From assembly GCF_000524195.1 (NCBI RefSeq), contig NW_020170381.1, forward strand, positions 3,417,930 through 3,481,929: a stretch of 64,000 nt of DNA. The letters run 5' to 3'. A program made the position numbers and the translations under genes. The stretch is from Echinococcus granulosus (lineage: Eukaryota; Platyhelminthes; Cestoda; Cyclophyllidea; Taeniidae). This document shows positions 1 through 13,194 of the stretch, piece after piece (the first letter of the stretch is position 1; each line of letters opens with the position of its first letter). The notes below the pieces were generated by a model. That model was given only the letters and a program-made list of their open reading frames with translations. It ran no database searches and was not told the origin of the DNA.

Positions 1-1889
1 TTTACTTTGCGGCATAGTTGCAGTGATGCGGTTCTGATGACCACCTAATTGAAAGCAGGTTAGTATAAAAACTTGCGGAATTCTTTCGGGGTTTTGTTTA
101 ATGTATGAGTATTTTACCATGTGGATTCCATTGCATGTGCAGCAAAAACCCTGTCTTACTTCTGTTTTCTTTCAAGTCGGAATGCCCAACTGCCTTTTGC
201 ATTAACGCCTACAAAATGTGGTAGTTTTTACTCATTCCAATGTTCATCAGTAAGCGCTGTGATTTAATGGCTCAACAAAAGCAATGATTAATGCACTTAG
301 TCAAAATACAGATGGAATGCAACAGTAAGAAGCATGATTCCTTTAAGGTATTTCAAATGCCTCGCATTTTCCATTCCAATCAGTCATTGAAAAATTCAAC
401 TTACAGCAACACGGATACGGAGACCAAAAAGGGGGAGCAAGGAACAGGGCTGAAAGTGATTTACTTGCTTACTACTGCCTATTCGAATAATAAACTATTT
501 ATCTATTTGTTTTATTGTTGTGTTGCATCTTATTGGCCTCTCCAACGCCCTTATCCGTGAGGCCTGATTTATCCAAAGACCACTTGAACATGCAAATTAA
601 ATACGACTTAGTAGTGACAAGATTATTCGTACATTTAAGGAAAAATCAACAAATTGCAGAATATTTTAAGGCGTGCTAAAACTTACCCAAAAGAAGAATC
701 CGGACCCACCTAACATGAATTTCCAATGTTGCAGCATTGGTATTTGTTTTAGACACATACTGAAAGACTGTGCTGGGAATTTCATTTAGTCTTCAAATAG
801 CTTTTGAAATTTGATAACCGTGAGATCTTTGGACCACTATTTTCAGTGCCTATAATAAAATGCGAAACACCCTACCAACTTGATAAATGGCCATACCATT
901 AACCTTTATTAGCTAAAAATGGGGATTTATTTAAATCGCTGGAATGTGAAAGGTATATTGGTGGTCTGTAACAGCGTTGATTTTATGAGACTCAGATCTA
1001 TAACACTTGCGTTTGGCTTCTTCGTCTACTTTACGATAACTCTAGAGCACTTGTTAAAAAGATAAAGTCACCAAAATTCTGCCACAACAATGGAAGTTCT
1101 TTCAGTCACAAAGTAAGAGCACTGCACTGGCGCAATTCGTCCACAGCGCACTTGCGTCGTCGATATACTGCAGAATGACACTCCTCACAATAATTCGTTT
1201 GCTCATTTGGAAGATTTTGTGTAAAGTCCTGATTCAGTTAGCCTAATCCGTACTATGTTCTGAATTGTTTTCGACCCTACTTTGAATGAGCACCATAGGG
1301 CAATACACATATGCATAAAAAACCTTGCGCCGTTTTAAAGAATATCGCAGTATTCCGGTTCCTAGATTAAGCAAATCTGCTTTCAAGCAATTGTTAGGCC
1401 GAGTTAAATCTTTAACCAGATCAGTTGGGTCCACTACCATAGGATCGTCATAACACGAATAAATCCATTTGGTTTACGACATACTTTGACAGCCTAGTGA
1501 CAGTGTAAGTGAATGCATGCATTTCTTGGCATTCATAGCGCGTCTTTTATGGCAAGGTGTACATGCTTTTTCGGGATTATAAAGTACGAAAAAAAATGCC
1601 TTGTTTTAGTTTTTTAAAAAAATGTGTTGGTAGTACGAGTACAGAAGCATGTCAACGTCTTGGATCGCGCGTATAATTTAAGCACTGCTAGTTTAATTTT
1701 TCTATAAAATAACGAAATATGCGGTCAAAATACAGTACACTTGCTGAATGGTTTATTCAGCATAAACTTACCCGAACACGGCGTTGAGTAATACATCTGA
1801 GAATTTTTGATGGACGACAAATTTACTAATTCTGCATACGACGGAAGATTACTAATGCACCCAAGATATTTCGACTTTGAAGACATTAT

Positions 1890-2047
1890 GGTTTTGAGGC
1901 TCCCTGAGACCTCCCCGAAGACAAAATAAGACATAAACCTTCGGCAGGATATGTACTATCGACGTGCAGATGGGCTGGGCCTTTTAGTATAACCCGTGGG
2001 TCACGCTATGGAAACCGAGAGCTAAACAATCAACTAACGCATTACAG
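1890..2047 (-). repeat. Solo LTR-like repeat, family A
   Basis: This degenerate copy of the family-A repeat runs from the block around 1901 (tccctgagacctccccgaag) to a conserved end with 'gagctaaacaatcaactaacgcattaca'-type sequence. Its end matches the TG...CA-type terminus of the complete element at 4692-5766. Strand is given relative to that element. No internal region is attached, so it looks like a solo terminal repeat. Confidence 0.55.
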
Positions 2048-3089
2048 TTATTTTGATCTAGATTAAAATTACTTCAGTTGTGAGCTACTGAGACTAGAGG
2101 ATATCAAATACTCTGAGATGGAACTACCCTGGAATCAGGACTGAATAAGGCATGAATAATAACAAATAAACGAGTTCATCTAAATAAAAGGCTTTAAATA
2201 GTCATGTGCGGATGTGCATCTGACCAGCAGCATTATCCAGCTTTTGCATTTCACTCACAATGCTTGAAAATAAAGTGGAATGTGCCCACTTTACATTGAT
2301 ATGTTTAACAGAAAAATATGTCCATATATCAGACTTGACTTGAAGTTAGCTACACTACCCCGGAATTTAACATCATATTTTAATTCAATAAAAAGAGGAT
2401 TTAAAGGCACATGTTCACTACTGCATGCGACCAGTGTCGAGCCTTAAAAATGGTAATTTGTCGATAGACTGGGCACCGCTTTTCCCAAAAAAAGGGCCAT
2501 GAGCAATAATTCACCCTCTAAATGCTGGCGCATAAGACCATGAAATTGAAAGTTCACGCTCTACCCAAAGTCTTGAATCTGATTTTTAAGAACTGTCTAA
2601 ATAAGAGTGCCCATGGCTTATTTTCCCTAAAAAACTTATGCTTTAATAAGTGTGACCAAGTAGGATGGGCATAAATTCCTGTACATTTGATACGACCTTG
2701 AAATTCAATTATTAGTTTTGATCACCATGAGCTGTGTCCGAAAAAGTCATCCAAGCTCTAAAATTGATTGAACTTTGTCAAACCGTCTTATTTGGTTTTT
2801 AAAGCTCAGACAGCGGAGTTTTATAGCCTCCTGGCACTTTTTATAAAAATAGACTATTTTAAAGAAAAGTCATACCATAGCGACCAGTTGGAACAAGTGA
2901 AAACCACCCATATTAAATGCTAGATCGCATTCTCCTTAGCTAAAAGGTTAAACAAATAAACTAGGCTCATACATCTATAATGGGATGCAAATAATAACCT
3001 CCATAGTTTGCACTCCTGATGAAAGCCTCACTTAGGTAATTATATTGGAGATTCGCTCAATAATTTGGAGGGGAAGAAAGATTTATCAG

Positions 3090-3290
3090 CCAGATTATAC
3101 TCAGCTCGCTGAGGCTTCCTTAAAGACGGAAGAAGGCGCGGTTCTATGGCAGAGTATGTATTGTCGACATACAGTAGGGCTTGGGGCTACTGGCGCAGCC
3201 CGGAGGCAAGGCTGCTCGGCAGAGCACCTAGGCTGACAGTTACCGAAACCGAGAGACAAACGAAAAATTAACGAATGACCGAAGGGGAAA
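3090..3290 (-). repeat. Solo LTR-like repeat, family A
   Basis: The copy contains the family order: a 'ttaaagacggaagaagg' block, a 'tatgtattgtcgacatacag' block, 'ggggctactggcgcagccc', and the end block 'aaccgagagacaaac'. It aligns by eye to the copies at 42525-42705 and 38090-38310. No protein reading frame is conserved between copies, so the short open frame here is not a gene. Confidence 0.6.
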
Positions 3291-4691
3291 CGGATGGCTT
3301 CTTCCGATTTTAATCTAAAGGATTTTTACAACTTGCACCAAAATCGACAGACTCAGAGGGTTGGAATTAGAGTTAGTGAGTTTTCATTGCCACTGAGATT
3401 TAACTGAAGTTGAATTTTTAAATATATACTGCTGGTACACATTGAGGAATGACTTCCTTGGTAAAGACAGTACTTGTACTATTGTAAAGGTCTTTACACG
3501 CTTCTTTTCGAAGTCGCGCCGTATGACGCAGGCTACATCCACCGACTGTATGTTGGAACAAGGAAAAAATCTTTACACGAACGAATTTTGCTGCTCATTC
3601 CATTCCATGCATGAAAGGCCACATCGCAGTAAAACGAAAAGCATTTTCTACAATTGAACTACCTCGGGGGCAAATAACTATTTGACAGTTAAATTTGCAG
3701 ACAAAGCCCCTTAGTCCTGTTCTGACAGTAACTAGGATGAAAAACCAGTGACATTTCACATTGTAATTACTTAAAATACTTAACGATAGCTACTTTATTA
3801 GTAAAACAATTCCCTAGATCAATGAAAAAAAAGAACTTCGAAGGTGACTTGAATAGCTAAGGCCAGTCCTTTTAAACAACATGTGGCTCAGGATGTACCG
3901 CAATCGTGCACTGTCTTTCCATCTTCCATTGCTCAACACATACTGAAAACGTATTAAATGTATGATATGACTTTTAACTTTGTGGTTCGTCTGAGCACTT
4001 ACGCAGCATACTTCGTTCCTGGGCCTTTTATCAGAGGAACGCTGAGGTCAGATTGAAGGTGAATTAAAATGCAGCTCCCATGGTGTTTACCGGGGTGAAA
4101 AAGAAAGTCATTTCTGTCCATTATATCAGACTGCACATCTTATCTGGGGATGGATTACGAGAAGCTTAGGACTGGTTGAATTTCCATCAAAGCAGCAAAC
4201 CTCGCAACGCTTCACAACATATAGGATATTTGAAAAGTCGAATTCTTCAGTTTTTCACGGGTAATGCAACGAAAGCCGGGAATTAAAAGCAGATTAGTAG
4301 AAAGAAGTGAACTGTATCAGCCTGTCAAGTATCTGTTAAATGTTTTCAAAAAACTGCTCAAATATATTGGAAACGGTAAATTTGCGCCAAGTCAGATAAA
4401 ATGATGCTGGTGAAGCAGTGAAAGAAAGACAGGATTCCCTCAAAAAATCAGTCTTCTTACCGAAGTGCCACCCTAGGCAATCACGTGGTGAAACCAAATG
4501 TAAGCATTGAAACCTAAATTTATGTAAAATGAGTGGTTTTTAGAAAATGCTTTATTAACAAATATATCCTCAAATTCTAACCTACAGATAATCATCAGTA
4601 CGTAAAGGATGCCATTCTGCGGCTGCCGTTTCAAAAGGAATCAAGATACTTCGGTCGTTTGATCGGTTTCCATGTGCGTTTAACGCATTAT

Positions 4692-5766
4692 TGTAATACA
4701 TTGGCTATTCGCTTGACTGGCGATTTTGGTAAAGGGATCACTGAGGTGCTCCGCCATTGTACCTTCGTCGGATGGGCTGACCTTTGGGCCATTCCAGTGA
4801 CCCCAAACTCTAAGGTAGGGTGATAGTGCACAGTTTGCCTGAGTACAAAGTCTTCTTTCGTCCCTAGGGAAGTCTCGAGGCGTTGAATTGCTTACAGCAA
4901 GTAACGAACCCTATTTTAAAGGATGACACTCCTGATATCTACTGCTGGGTAATAAACTTTAGTAGGTTGGAAGAAGTGCATATGCTGTGGATGGGAAAAT
5001 AGGCGACTAACCGCAACACAAGGTCTGAAAATGAAGTCTGGCTCTGGCAACTACCTCACTCCCGTGATCCGCAGGAATGTTATTAACAGCTGACAAAACA
5101 ATAAATAAAAACCACTTAAAATTTCGGTATGGAGCTGTCCAACATACCTTTATGTAGATATCATTGTGTGGACTCGCGGAGCCTCCTTCATTTCTCTGTT
5201 AGTTGGATAAAGTCCAAATAGATATAGTTGGGCAGCACTGAAGTGCGAACAATGCGACACGGAGGAATATTTATGAAACCCTACCTCAAGGAACTATTAT
5301 AAACTCCACCCCTTATTAAATGACTGCTTTTAGGCCGGTGTACCCTCGACCAGCGATGAACATGCATGATGGTTAGCACATTCCTTGGTCCCATCAATGC
5401 AGTTCCCAAACAGGACGAAGCTCCAGATCCAGCGGAATCGCCAAGAGGGACAGGTAACGTTGCTGTTAAGTATTTCCTCAGTTGCATGCGAATTTGATGA
5501 CTGGCACGGTTAACTCGTGGGTGTTGCCATACAACACCGAGTACATCGTGATGGCCGACCCGGAGGGTAGACAAAGGGGAGCGCCAGGATGACTGTCATA
5601 AGTTGGTCTTTCGTTTAACTCTCAGCTTTCCTTGCAGGCCACTAAGGACCTACTCCAGTGTACCTTTGAAGGGTGGCCTGACCTCCGAGCCTTGCCAGTA
5701 TCCCTAAGCCCTGCTCTATATCGAATACATATTCTGCCTAAGTGTTGGGCCTTCTTGCGGTGCTAC
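4692..5766 (+). mobile_element. Complete TRIM-like LTR element
   Basis: Two direct copies of family-A repeat flank a unique interior of about 0.7 kb. The left copy is about 4692-4895 (starts TGTAATAC, ends near CTTACA). The right copy is about 5594-5766 (starts TGTCATAAG, ends near GGTGCTAC). Shared blocks include the TTGGCT/TTGGTC block after the start, 'gggctgacc'/'gtggcctgacc', and 'agtgaccccaa'/'agtatccctaa'. A purine tract (AGACAAAGGGGAGCG) at 5569-5583 sits about ten bases before the right repeat, as a polypurine tract should for + orientation. The interior is shared with loci at 29771-30060 and 51200-51790. I see no gag, protease or reverse transcriptase. The size, terminal repeats and lack of coding fit a non-autonomous terminal-repeat retrotransposon in miniature. 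The copies have diverged, so it is probably old. Confidence 0.65.
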
Positions 5767-7289
5767 CTTGTAACTTGAACCACTACAGCGAATTTTATAC
5801 ATAATTTAGAAATGATGTTTGTCCAAAATTTCGAATAGTGGTGGACCTGTTTTATCAGTTTTACCATTACAAACATAAAAATGTACGACTAACACCAAGT
5901 GAAGACATGAATACGGTAGAGGTAGTGGAATCTTTGAAGCCGAATGCAATGGAAAGAATTTGGAGGTGCAAACAAAAAACAGAAGGAAACACTTGAGACG
6001 AAAGAGCATAATGAGGTAATCTGGGTGGAAATCCCAAGTGCAATTAATCTAGTTTGGAACCTCATACACGAGTATAAATTTGCATAATCTGCCACAATTT
6101 ATTTGAGGAAGTCAAGACTCACGAAGAAATGGGGCTGCATTTTCAGATTCTATTTCTAAGTGAAGTGCACTCAGCAAAAAAGTTAAAAAACCTGCAGATA
6201 AGTGTGGATATATTCAAGAAAATTGTAACAGGAAATTACAAGAATCTGAAAGAGCCCTTTTCACTAATTCGTGGTCTAAAACTCCAGATACCTCACCAAA
6301 ATAATACAATTTGTAAAAATACATGGCTTTTGTGCAATGGTTTTCTTGGATTTTATAGCCTTGGTTATACCAGTTGCAAGATGATAGAAATGTCATTTTC
6401 ATATTTTTCAGAACTTAAGAATCTCCCTTTTTGAAGAAACCCCAACGTCAAGTTCGATGCACCTGAGAAGTGGATTTTACGAGTTAGTGTCAGGTTTATC
6501 ATCCAACACATTATACAGCCTGCGCACCGAGTGAGGGTGCCTTAAGGTTTAGCGGTACCAGCAAATGTCTTCCAATCAACACATTTAACAAGTCGCATTT
6601 TCTAGCCGTGTCAAGCGTGCGTACAATTCATCCCTACATGAAGTGGCAAGGATCTACTTTTACCACTTTTTTTAAAAGCATTTTACCCTATTTACCAGGA
6701 CGACAATGTATTTTGGTTCCAAACGTTTCAAGCCTAGAGCTGCTATGACGGATCTTACTCTTGCACAATGCAGACGCGCTTTCATTCACGAGGCTGCTCC
6801 TCTTAACCACAGTACCAGCATGTTAGACTTTTATTTGTGTTTAGACATTGTCTGCCTATTTTCATGCAAAATGTACTTTACTTAAGCACTTAATCCTATC
6901 ATTTAGCGCCCAATTTTTAAGCTACACTTTTTTATTGCCGTTTTTCGAACAATTTTACAATTAGGGAAAATTTACGCCTTATATCTGATAACCTACACTA
7001 CTCATTTTTCCAAATGAGAAACGATTAGGAGGTATTAAAGTTTTCACTTTTTTGGTACAGGCACAGTACAATAGGTTTTTGGAGTTTTTATTACAAACAA
7101 CTAGATAAATTAACAAATACAATCTTATTTAAGCTTCACAGTTTCAAATTCCCAAACTTTAACCAACTGGTAGAAAATGAGGGTGAGATGAAATTAGAGC
7201 TTCTAAAATTTGACGCCTTTTGAAGGATTACTTTAGGGATAGTGAAGTATTCTATCAGAAAGAGAGCTGTGCACATATTGCAGCATGGA

Positions 7290-7500
7290 CAGGTTTCATG
7301 AGATAAGTGAAGCGTTCATAGACTGTCCTAAAGATGAAAGAAGACTCAACACTCGGACAAAATATGTGCTGACGTAAAGAAGAGCTTGGGGACTACTGGT
7401 ATGGCCTAGTGGACAGGCCGTCTGGCGGAGGTAGAATAGCGGAGGCCCTCAGTGCTCCATTGCTAGAACCGAGGGTTTAATAAACAGTTAGAGCATTATG
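7290..7500 (-). repeat. Solo LTR-like repeat, family A
   Basis: Recognisable blocks are 'cctaaagatgaaagaagac', 'gacaaaatatgtgctgacg', 'ttggggactactggtatggcc', 'agtggacaggccgtctggcg' and 'aaccgagggtttaataaac'. It has the same orientation as the copies at 28370-28740 and 38090-38310. It stands alone without the internal segment. Confidence 0.55.
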
Positions 7501-8724
7501 GTTACATTGTAAGCGTGTGTTACAGCATGAATTTGCCGTATATTGATATGCTAGGCACACTTGAATAATATAAATCGTAAATTCATGAATAATGTTTTAT
7601 GTAGAAGTAAAAGCATATCTAATGCGGAATGCGAAAAGTGCTACCGCATGTCTTCCTTTCTAATATCCCCATCCATTCACTCATTTAGAAAGACATATAG
7701 TACAATGGCCTTTTGCTGTGGTATGCGGTATTTCAAAGCTTTCGTGCACAGAAAGGAATCTGTGCGTAAAAAGTTGTTTCTGCCAAGCCTTGCTTCTGAA
7801 CTCGACTCCTCCTTTTGTAGATTACCGAATTAATTTGGCAAGCTATGTGATAGAGGTAGGAGGGAGTCCTCTCGACTGCAACCCCCCTGAATTCTACTAC
7901 CTCAGGAAATTCTCAAAACATACATATTTAACTTGTCACTGATTGTCTTACTTTGTAAACGCCAGTATGTAGTTCATTTATAGTAGTGCAGCACCTCTAC
8001 GCCTGTTGGAATTAGCAGCTACAAGTTTAAAGCTCAAATACTTCTTTCTGAGACAAAGTCATACTACTTGCATAACTTATGAACAGAAAAAGCAGTATTA
8101 AAGCATATCAAGAATGTTTTTGCCCTTTTAATTGATGTTGCAAAAAGAAAGTCGAGTTTCAGATCCAAATTTATTTAGGAATACTCTCAAAGATGAGGTC
8201 TGTAAACAGTCTCGTCGCAACCAGCTTAAATAATATGCTTCACCGATACAAAAAGTAACTGCGTCCTGCAAAATCAGATGACCAGGATTGAAATGAAATT
8301 GCCGGTTGGTTACTTTGTGGGACTTTGCGGTAAAGTCTGCGTGGGATAGTGCAGGAATACCTATAATTGAAAAAAGACCAAGCAGGCATGCATAAAGCGG
8401 AGGAATTTTCAAAAAATTCTACTAAAATTGGTATTAAAGGCAATGGAAAAAATAGAACTATTGGAAAAGGCTTATGCTTCTATTCAGTTTTCATTAATCA
8501 AATCTTAGTTAAAGAATTTTATCTCCGAACCTATTGATAAAAACTATGATGGAAAAATTTCAATTTAAACCCAATGGGGAAATATTTGTGCGTTTCAAAA
8601 AAATGCAATTCTTTACTGATGGCATTTATAAATGCGTCTGCATCTCCTTAAGATGAATGCGGGAAAATACCTAATTCCACTAAGAATAATCAAACAATGA
8701 GTCTAGACATCCGTGCTGAACCTA

Positions 8725-11700
8725 CTACTCTTCAGTTGAAGGGGCTGCTCTCTCTTTGGGTGAGGCTACACCATTGTCAAGAGCAAGGTCTTCCGCCTCG
8801 AGGATCCACGGATGTTGGAGTGCCTCACATGCGGTCATTCGTTCCGCCGGGTCCCAACGCAGGCACCGGGACAGGAAGTCCAGCAGCTTAGGCTCAGTGT
8901 CTTCTTCACCAAGAGAATTCTTCATAAGGATCTCTAGAGTGAGAGCACCTGGATCTGCCCGATTCATCCGTTTGGGATGGTGATAATCCTGATTTTTAAA
9001 ATTAAAGCAAAGTCAATCCTTATATAGATATCAAAGTGTTATACGTAATAGTATTGGTGACATAGTAACAAGTGAGTAACAATCATACATATTTCTGCTT
9101 ATTTTAAGACCATAAAGCAAACAGTAATTGTCCTGTAACACAATCTGGACCATAAGTTAGGACGAATTTTGAGTAAATAATCATTAAAATGCCTAAAGGC
9201 AACTTCGTTGAATGAACCGAAAAGAAATGGTTTTAACCAATATTGGTACTTGGCGTTGCCATTTGCTTTCTTTGACTTCTTGCGCCATAAACCGAGTTAA
9301 AGATTGCATCAAACGGAGTTCCGAAGAATCGACATGGCAGTAAATTGCCTAGGCTGAAATATCAGCAGACTGAAATGACTTGAAACTTCTCGAAGGATTA
9401 TTAATAGAAAACCTTCTTAAAATACCACTGCTTTTAAATGCTCTAGTGTGGCAAAAAATCGGTGTTCTACGGTTTAATTCAAAGAAGGATCCAAACTAAG
9501 TTTGATTTCATGTATGGCTGCAAAGTGTCAACATATTTATGCGAACTTTGGAAAAGTAGTCGAATGTTGGGCGGGGAAAGCTTCATCAACACGACAGAAG
9601 AGAAACATTTGACATTCGGTTGTGATTCACACGCTGGAAACCGGAACAAAAGCTACAGTATTCTAACAAGAGGTGACTTAATCCCACCAAGATACCAAAT
9701 CAGCACAGTTTTGCGTCTTCACCAGTGGAACACTTTAGTAACAAAATGCCTTCGTACAGTGTTATCAAGCAATTCACGTCAATCTCTATTTGAAATGTAT
9801 TGCATCTATAGAAAACAGCCCTATTAAAATTACTTTACTCAACAGTTTGGCAGACTGATTTGCTTGGTATGAGGAACTTTAGGCATTAAAATTACTTCGA
9901 CACCAAATAAGCTAAAAAAGTTGTGCTACGGAAAACAATGACATTGAAATGAAACTAAACACTAAGATTTTATTTTGTCCTCTGTTACCACTACAGCAGT
10001 TTCATTACCTATAACAAGTTTCTAACGAAATTATTCCTATTTTGATATCTTTGTTAGATTATTTAGCATTTCTTTTAATGTGCTACTACTCCAGATTGCA
10101 ACTCGTGTTTCCCCTGTTTACGATGCATGATTAGACAAAACAGATGGATTTGCCTTAAAGGTACTAGGGTTCAAACTTGCCAAATTGTTTACAGTTAAAT
10201 TAGGTCAGACACTGCAGAACAGTTGAGCCACTCCCGACTTTTGTGGGACGGCCTTTCATCGTTTATGCCTTTCTGCTTTTTCCGCTTGTCGTAAAACTCA
10301 CTTTCCTCCTGATTGATGTCGACTATCCCAGTAAGTTTAGAATTGTAGAAGTTGGAACAGAATCTTACATGTGGTGGTAACTTATATCTGCATAAGTACA
10401 TCAGCTAACTCCTCTAGGGATCGCCGAAATACGCGCGAAAAACACAGCGTTGAAACTCGAACGGGGATTGAAGTCAGGTACTGTGATTTGGGTGCAGTGT
10501 GCGGAAGTTTAGGTGAATTCGAAAAAGTCACTGTTAAACAACAGCATACCGAAATATCAGAAAATAAGAATAGTTAGCTTGTACCATTTGTTTGAGTTCC
10601 ATAATAAATCCACTAATGAGGGAAATTTGTTCGGAATCTTAAATTGATTGAAAACTTATTCGCAAAGAGCCTAGATATTTTATTAATTTCCTAAAGCGAA
10701 AGTGGTGATTGTGGGTTGAATCATGACGAAACCCCAGAAATTGCGTTTAGGTAAAAAGTATTGAGGATGCTTACTGCCATTGTCATTGATGCAATTGTCG
10801 TTTAATGAACATGGCGTATTGCTCCTCCAAATGGTCTCCAACTCTTAAGGTATTAGTGAACAAGATTTCATCTCGAGTCCTCTTTGAGAAAGCCACTGCA
10901 ACTAATTAAAATCAGGCGCATTCATGAGAGGCCACAAATGGAAGCCAAGCTTTTGAAACCTGTAGTTTTGCAACCACATAATTGTTTCATGAGACTCGAA
11001 AAAACTGCATACAATCGGTAAAATTCCGGGTAATCGCAAGCAAATTCTACTCTACTCTTGAGTAGATTATAGGGAATATCAAAAGAAAGTGGATTGTAAA
11101 TCCAAACTACGCAATACACTGATACTGCATTTCGTTCTCAGGTGTGCCATGTAAAGCTGAACCGCTAAAATATTATTTACTGTCGCCACACTTCAGGACA
11201 TACTCAAGGTATTTTCACAAAAATACCTGATGTTCAAGTTGCTCTGCTCTTTCGGCGAGGTATCGTGGTACACCATCAGCGGTGAAGAAGTGATGCAGCC
11301 TTCGTATTTTTCGCATAATACTAGCTGGTGGAAGACCGAGAACTTCCATTATGCAGGCAATCTGATCCTGTTCATTTTCTCCAGGAAAAAGTGGGGAGCC
11401 TATAAGTACGAGAAAAAAGATACATAATTACTGGTGATTTGCAGCATAAGCTGTCGTTGTTATTTGCGCCACCCTTCAACATCAGTGTGCCCAAGACTGT
11501 CGATAGACATTCACTTTTCTGGTTAAACTTAACGTAGTATTAAGTGAAAATATTATTTTCTGAGTGTTTTTTTTTCATCATCCTCGCCTGATTTGATTCG
11601 CGATCAAACTCCAAACCCACTTTTTAGAAGGCATGGCCATAAATGAATAGTTACCTGTCAAAAGTTCTGCAGCTATACAACCAAGACTCCATATATCGAT

Positions 11701-13194
11701 TGGTGCCTCGTACTCACTGCCAAAGATAACTTCCGGAGCCCTGTAAAATCTTGACTGTATGTAGGCGTAAGCATTTTGCCCAATATAACAACTTGAACCA
11801 AAATCAATGACCTTTACGTTGGTGTAACCACACCGCTCCAAAAGAATATTCTCGGGCTTCAGGTCACAATGGATAACTTTGTTTCTGAAAGGCAGATATG
11901 AAAAAGGTAACTTCCAGATTAAGTATTGGTAAGTTATAAAGTGCTTATAAAGTCTGAGTGCAGTAAAGCAAAAAATAAAATTATGCACTGATTTTTTTGT
12001 CGGAATAATTTTGGGGGCTAGATGTTTAAACTCACCTATGTAGAAATTTGAGGCAATTGAGGATACATCGAACAAACTTCCGAACCAACCTTGGAGCAAA
12101 GCCTCGGTAATTATTGCGATGTATTAACTGGAACAAATTTACGCTCAATAAGTCAAAAACCATAAATGTGCAATCCGATGTTAAAAAATGATTGTTCAAG
12201 TGGAGAAAGTTGTACTCATCATTCGCATCCTGTTGCGATAAAGCCAATAAAATTGCAATTTCTTCATCTGCGAGTTTTCTAAAGTTCGATATGTCCTTAA
12301 TGCATTTCAGGGCACAAAGTTTTCCTGTTTGATTGTCCATTGCTTTGTAAACCTTTCCAAAGCTACCTCTGCCTATCTCTTGAACTATTTGATATCGATT
12401 GCCTATCACATCGCCCTTTCGGAATGCGTCATCATTCAACCGGTCATCAAAAGAAGTCTTTACATGTGTACGAGGCGCATGATGAAAATTGTCGAAAAGG
12501 GAATTATGTAATGTTGAACTACTACTGTCTTTTAGGCAATCCTGTGTAACTGACGAATCCCCAGAAGTATTTCGAAAAGGTTTTGAATTACGCCAATGGT
12601 AGGGCCGGTTAGCATAACTGAAAGACTCTCGATGTGGTGAGTATTTGTGCAAACTAAATGCGCTTCCGGATACAGGCAAGTTTTTTGAAACTCCATAACA
12701 TGGCGCACGCAGGTGTTCGTAGATTGAATCCCTTGAATGGGATAGGTGTGATGCAGATTCCATCTCGGGCTGAGAACCTGTCCTCTTGTTGTATATGCCT
12801 CCAACGGCGTATTTAGGACTGTACTTCAATAAAGCTGAGTGGTTATTCTGATAAACGAAAAAGGGTGTCGTATCAACAGAATGAGAGAAACGTCTTGATG
12901 TTCGTAATGCATTTCTCCAGTTGGACCCAATCTATTGTAGGAAAAAAAGTGAAAAAACCTTATTGGAACAAATACCTTGTTTTGAGAATCGATAGGATGA
13001 TTACCATAACGGGAATTCACTAAGACATCATTGCTCCAGGCACCAAGAGAGGTTTCGTAATTTCGATTCAAAGTAGCTTTAGAATAATTCGGAGGTCTTC
13101 GTGTACGATATCCGTACTTAGATAAGGTAGAGGAAGGGTTATAGCAGTTCTGTGAAACTGGTAAGTTAACGGCTGGTACAGCAACGTAGGCCAT
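8725..13194 (-). CDS. DYRK-family dual-specificity kinase
   Basis: Six exons: 13194-12976, 12931-12036, 11884-11655, 11399-11227, 10308-10213 (weakest) and 8988-8725, giving about 625 residues. DYRK kinases autophosphorylate an activation-loop tyrosine and then phosphorylate Ser/Thr targets in cytoplasm or nucleus. Visible motifs: glycine loop GRGSFGKV (about 260), lysine in CALKCIK (about 282), catalytic HCDLKPEN (about 377), DFGSS (about 399), activation loop [13 protein letters not shown] (YxY about 411-413), then [16 protein letters not shown] and [14 protein letters not shown] for HRD and the YxY loop are DYRK signatures. The 260-residue N-terminus is Ser/Tyr-rich and shows no clear DYRK homology box. 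Length and the C-lobe resemble the DYRK2/3/4 class more than DYRK1, but I do not assign a paralogue. Exon 5 contains SREW, which matches the DYRK insert, and its phase fits. Intron 1 is only 44 bases. The start is the first Met in an open frame. Confidence 0.9.

Larger units (their letters stand above)
1..8724. other. Intergenic region with dispersed repeats
   Basis: No exon of a recognisable gene was seen on either strand. Open frames are short (at most about 100 codons) and show no family resemblance. The region carries LTR-like repeat copies at about 1890-2047, 3090-3290 and 7290-7500, and one complete terminal-repeat element at 4692-5766. The rest is AT-rich and featureless by eye. It lies downstream of the DYRK kinase gene, so part of 8000-8724 is probably that gene's 3' untranslated region, but I saw no convincing polyadenylation signal close to the stop. 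Confidence 0.6.

Noticed and set aside
5281..5574. 97-codon minus-strand frame in the TRIM interior, with a loosely similar frame at 51480-51737
   Set aside because: The similarity follows from the shared DNA repeat. The frame is opposite to the inferred element orientation and shows no retroviral domain.
9462..9827. 121-codon open frame on the + strand, long for this region
   Set aside because: It lies inside the last DYRK intron on the opposite strand, has no family resemblance, and reads as ordinary AT-rich intron in translation.
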